Below, piece by piece: positions 32,041-34,254 of a stretch of 34,254 bases of DNA. Origin of the DNA: a virus. Location: positions 1-34,254 of the IMG/VR virus record IMGVR_UViG_3300021087_000043, one strand, 5' to 3'. The notes beneath the pieces are model-generated. The model was given only the letters and a program-made list of their open reading frames with translations, had not been told where the DNA came from and did no database searches. The position numbers and the translations under genes were made by a program. Numbering within the stretch: the first letter of the stretch is position 1; every line of letters starts with the position of its first letter.

Positions 32041-32504
32041 TGAACTGGTATAGCAAAATAGTAAAAGATTGGAGTGAAATTCCAAACTGCATTCAATTCT
32101 TTGATAACGAGTTGACAGATGCAAGAAAAGAAGTAAAGATAAATGGCAATATTGAGAAAAATGCTACTTATCTTCCTGCTTTTGTGGAATTACGTTTTGG
32201 TCAATTACAAGAGATAGAAGCCATACTAGAGCATCTAAACATACAGTTGCGTAAAAAAAGAAGTGAATATTTGCGTAAGTATTTAGAGAACTATAATAAG
32301 GTGTTAAGTAGTAGAGACGCCGAAAAATACGCAGATGGCGAAGATGAAATTGTTGCGATTGGTGAATTAATTAATCAGGTCGCACTTATTAGAAATCAAT
32401 ATCTCGGAATAACAAAGGGGTTTGAAATTAAACACTTTCAACTGTCTAACATAATTAAGTTACGTGTAGCAGGCATGGAAGATTCAGAGATAACAACATA
32501 TTAG
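32040..32504 (+). CDS. uvsY: UvsX mediator protein UvsY
   Basis: 154 residues, ATG 32040 overlapping the preceding stop (TGATG). The T4 UvsY pattern is recognisable: an N-terminal helical part (FFDNELTDARKEVK), a charged central segment (QLRKKRSEYLRKYLENYNKV), and the C-terminal oligomerisation helix QYLGITKGFEIKHFQLSNII, close to T4 AIKSRGFAIKHIQDM. T4 UvsY has 137 residues. It loads UvsX onto gp32-coated DNA. Directly upstream of nrdA, with a 13-nt gap. Confidence 0.85.
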   Translation: MNWYSKIVKDWSEIPNCIQFFDNELTDARKEVKINGNIEKNATYLPAFVELRFGQLQEIEAILEHLNIQLRKKRSEYLRKYLENYNKVLSSRDAEKYADGEDEIVAIGELINQVALIRNQYLGITKGFEIKHFQLSNIIKLRVAGMEDSEITTY

Positions 32505-32517
32505 GGTAGAGGAAATA

Positions 32518-34254
32518 ATGACTGGGATTCATATAGTTAAAAGAAATGGGGACAAAGAACAACTAGATTTAGAGAAAATGCATAAAGTCGTTTTCGAAGC
32601 ATGTAATAATATTAACAATGTATCAGCGAGTGAAGTTGAATTAAAATCTCACATTCAATTTTACAGCGGTATGACAAGTAGTGAAATACAAGAAACATTA
32701 ATCAAGGCAGCCGCTGAACTAATAACAGAAGACACTCCAAATTATCAATGGGTGGCAGGCAACCTAATCAATTATCATATTAGAAAAGAAGTATATAACG
32801 ACTTTCAACCTTGTCATATTATTGAATTAGTTAATACAAATACTAAATCTGGGTTTTATGATGAGGCGTTACTAAAAGATTATTCTGTAGAAGAATGGGA
32901 TAAGATTAATGGCTTTATTAAACACGACAGAGATTTTGATATATCTTATGTTGGCATGGAACAATTCCGTGGCAAATATCTAGTACAAAATCGTGTAACA
33001 CATAAGATATATGAAACGCCACAGATGGCGTATATGTTAATTGCGGCAACATTGTTTAGTAATTATCCAAAAGAAGAACGTTTGAAATGGGTAAAAGATT
33101 ACTACGATGCAATTAGTACTTTTGATATTTCATTACCAACTCCCGTTATGGCTGGTGTTCGTACTCCACAAAGACAGTTCAGTAGTTGTGTGTTAATTGA
33201 AACAGATGATAGTTTAGACAGTATTAATGCAACATCCAGTTCAATTGTTAAGTATGTCTCTCAGAAAGCAGGAATTGGGGTTGGTGCGGGTAGTATCCGA
33301 GCAATAAACTCACCTATTCGTAATGGCGATGCATCACATACTGGTGTTATTCCATTCTATAAAATGTTTCAAGCGGCAGTTAAGTCATGTTCACAAGGCG
33401 GTGTTCGTGGTGGTGCGGCAACATTATATTATCCTGTTTGGCATTATGAAGTAGAAGACTTACTTGTTCTAAAGAACAATAAAGGTACAGAAGATAATCG
33501 TGTACGCCATATGGACTATGGTGTTCAGTTTAACAAGTTGATGTATGAACGTCTAATGACAGGCGGTAATATTACATTATTCTCACCGCAAGATGTCCCA
33601 GGACTATACGAAGCATTCTTTAATGACCAAGATAAGTTCCGTGAACTATATGAACAAGCAGAACGTAAAACATCTATTCGTAAGAAAACAGTACCTGCGA
33701 TTGAATTATTTTCATCATTTATGAATGAACGTAAGAATACTGGTCGTATCTATTTGATGAATGTAGACCACGCAAATGACCATAGTTCTTTTGATACAAG
33801 CGTTGCACCAATCAAACAGTCAAACTTATGTTGTGAAATTAATCTACCAACAAAGCCACTGAACAGTGTGATGGATGAAGAGGGCGAAATTGCTCTCTGT
33901 ACACTCAGTGCAATCAATTGGGGTAATATTAAATCACCAGAAGATTTTGAAAAGCCTTGTGAGTTAGCAGTAAGAGGACTTGATGCTCTATTGAGTTACC
34001 AAGATTATCCACTCATTGCGGCCGAGTTAGCAACCGATAACAGGAGACCTTTAGGTGTAGGCATTATTAATTTTGCGTATTGGTTGGCTAAAAATGATAC
34101 GAATTATACTGACCCTAACTTAGAGTTAGTCGATGAATGGGCAGAAGCGTGGAGTTATTATCTAATCAAAGCATCAAATAATTTGGCAAAAGAGATTGGA
34201 CCTTGTCCTAAATCTGATGAAACAAAATACGGACATGGTGTTGTTCCGATTGAT
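32518..34254 (+). CDS. nrdA: Class Ia ribonucleotide reductase, large subunit, 3' end outside window
   Basis: 579 residues visible, open to the window end. ATG 32518 behind TAGAGGAAATA. Residues 1-90 form an ATP-cone (IVKRNGDKEQLDLEKMHKVV onward), the allosteric on/off site. Catalytic residues fit E. coli NrdA: C224 (QFSSCVLIE), N436, C438 and E440 (SNLCCEINL; a Cys follows the usual thiyl Cys), and C461 (ALCTLSAINWG). The reductase makes dNTPs from ribonucleotides together with a small subunit NrdB, not in the window. No intron or homing endonuclease up to the end. It shares the early gp32-uvsX-uvsY transcript. Confidence 0.95.
   Translation, partial: MTGIHIVKRNGDKEQLDLEKMHKVVFEACNNINNVSASEVELKSHIQFYSGMTSSEIQETLIKAAAELITEDTPNYQWVAGNLINYHIRKEVYNDFQPCHIIELVNTNTKSGFYDEALLKDYSVEEWDKINGFIKHDRDFDISYVGMEQFRGKYLVQNRVTHKIYETPQMAYMLIAATLFSNYPKEERLKWVKDYYDAISTFDISLPTPVMAGVRTPQRQFSSCVLIETDDSLDSINATSSSIVKYVSQKAGIGVGAGSIRAINSPIRNGDASHTGVIPFYKMFQAAVKSCSQGGVRGGAATLYYPVWHYEVEDLLVLKNNKGTEDNRVRHMDYGVQFNKLMYERLMTGGNITLFSPQDVPGLYEAFFNDQDKFRELYEQAERKTSIRKKTVPAIELFSSFMNERKNTGRIYLMNVDHANDHSSFDTSVAPIKQSNLCCEINLPTKPLNSVMDEEGEIALCTLSAINWGNIKSPEDFEKPCELAVRGLDALLSYQDYPLIAAELATDNRRPLGVGIINFAYWLAKNDTNYTDPNLELVDEWAEAWSYYLIKASNNLAKEIGPCPKSDETKYGHGVVPID

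Noticed and set aside
32518-34254. Group I intron or homing endonuclease in nrdA
   Set aside because: The reading frame is continuous through all catalytic motifs to the window end.

Overview
The window is a contiguous stretch of a T4-like myovirus genome (class Caudoviricetes). The hallmark T4 core genes are recognisable from their proteins: neck gp13 and gp14, tail-sheath stabiliser gp15, sheath gp18, tube gp19, head-completion gp4, terminase gp16 (probable) and gp17, gp32, UvsX, UvsY and NrdA. The AT-rich sequence, the 'NLYYTDARA' tail-fibre repeats, and accessory enzymes (2OG-Fe(II) oxygenase, radical SAM, Nudix, CCA-adding enzyme) point to a marine T4-like phage of the cyanophage/pelagiphage type. 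The host cannot be fixed from this window. I saw no tRNA, rRNA, CRISPR array, insertion sequence or integrase.

Layout. 1-6.6 kb: three tandem plus-strand tail-fibre-like genes that share repeat units, two of them ending in the same C-terminal domain, closed by a strong terminator. 6.7-11.5 kb, minus strand: an unknown gene, then an operon read gp14 - gp15 - Nudix - radical SAM. 11.6-15.4 kb, plus strand: 2OG oxygenase, unknown 425-aa protein, gp13, DUF1289 protein, dNMP kinase. 15.4-25.8 kb: sheath, CCA-adding enzyme with an extra C-terminal domain, two small genes, tube, a second tube-like protein, a small gene, gp4, probable gp16, a protein with a capsid-targeting-like N-terminus, and an acidic protein. 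A small minus-strand gene follows. 26.3-29.4 kb: gp17 and an unknown 485-aa protein. 29.4-34.25 kb: replication/recombination operon gp32 - uvsX - small acidic ORF - uvsY - nrdA (cut by the window end).

Regulation is unusually legible. Structural genes are preceded by a T4-late-type box, most often exactly GATAAATAC (eight copies on the two strands, plus single-base variants). Several metabolic or replication genes are preceded by host-sigma70-type boxes, TTGAC(A/T) with a 17-18 nt spacer and TATAAT-like -10. The two kinds are interleaved at one intergenic region (11.55 kb), and a convergent or terminator hairpin often separates modules.

The observations I rate highest are: near-absence of GATC (four sites found by eye, three of them within about 550 nt); avoidance of GCAGC/GCTGC through a change of alanine codon; a late promoter placed so that the CCA-adding enzyme mRNA would start at its AUG; a T4 internal-protein-like N-terminus on two proteins, including that CCA-adding enzyme; a terminator sitting on the start point of an early promoter; a structured 90-nt intergenic element at 23.4 kb; and a 16-nt repeat containing the palindrome GGGCGCCC just after two terminators.
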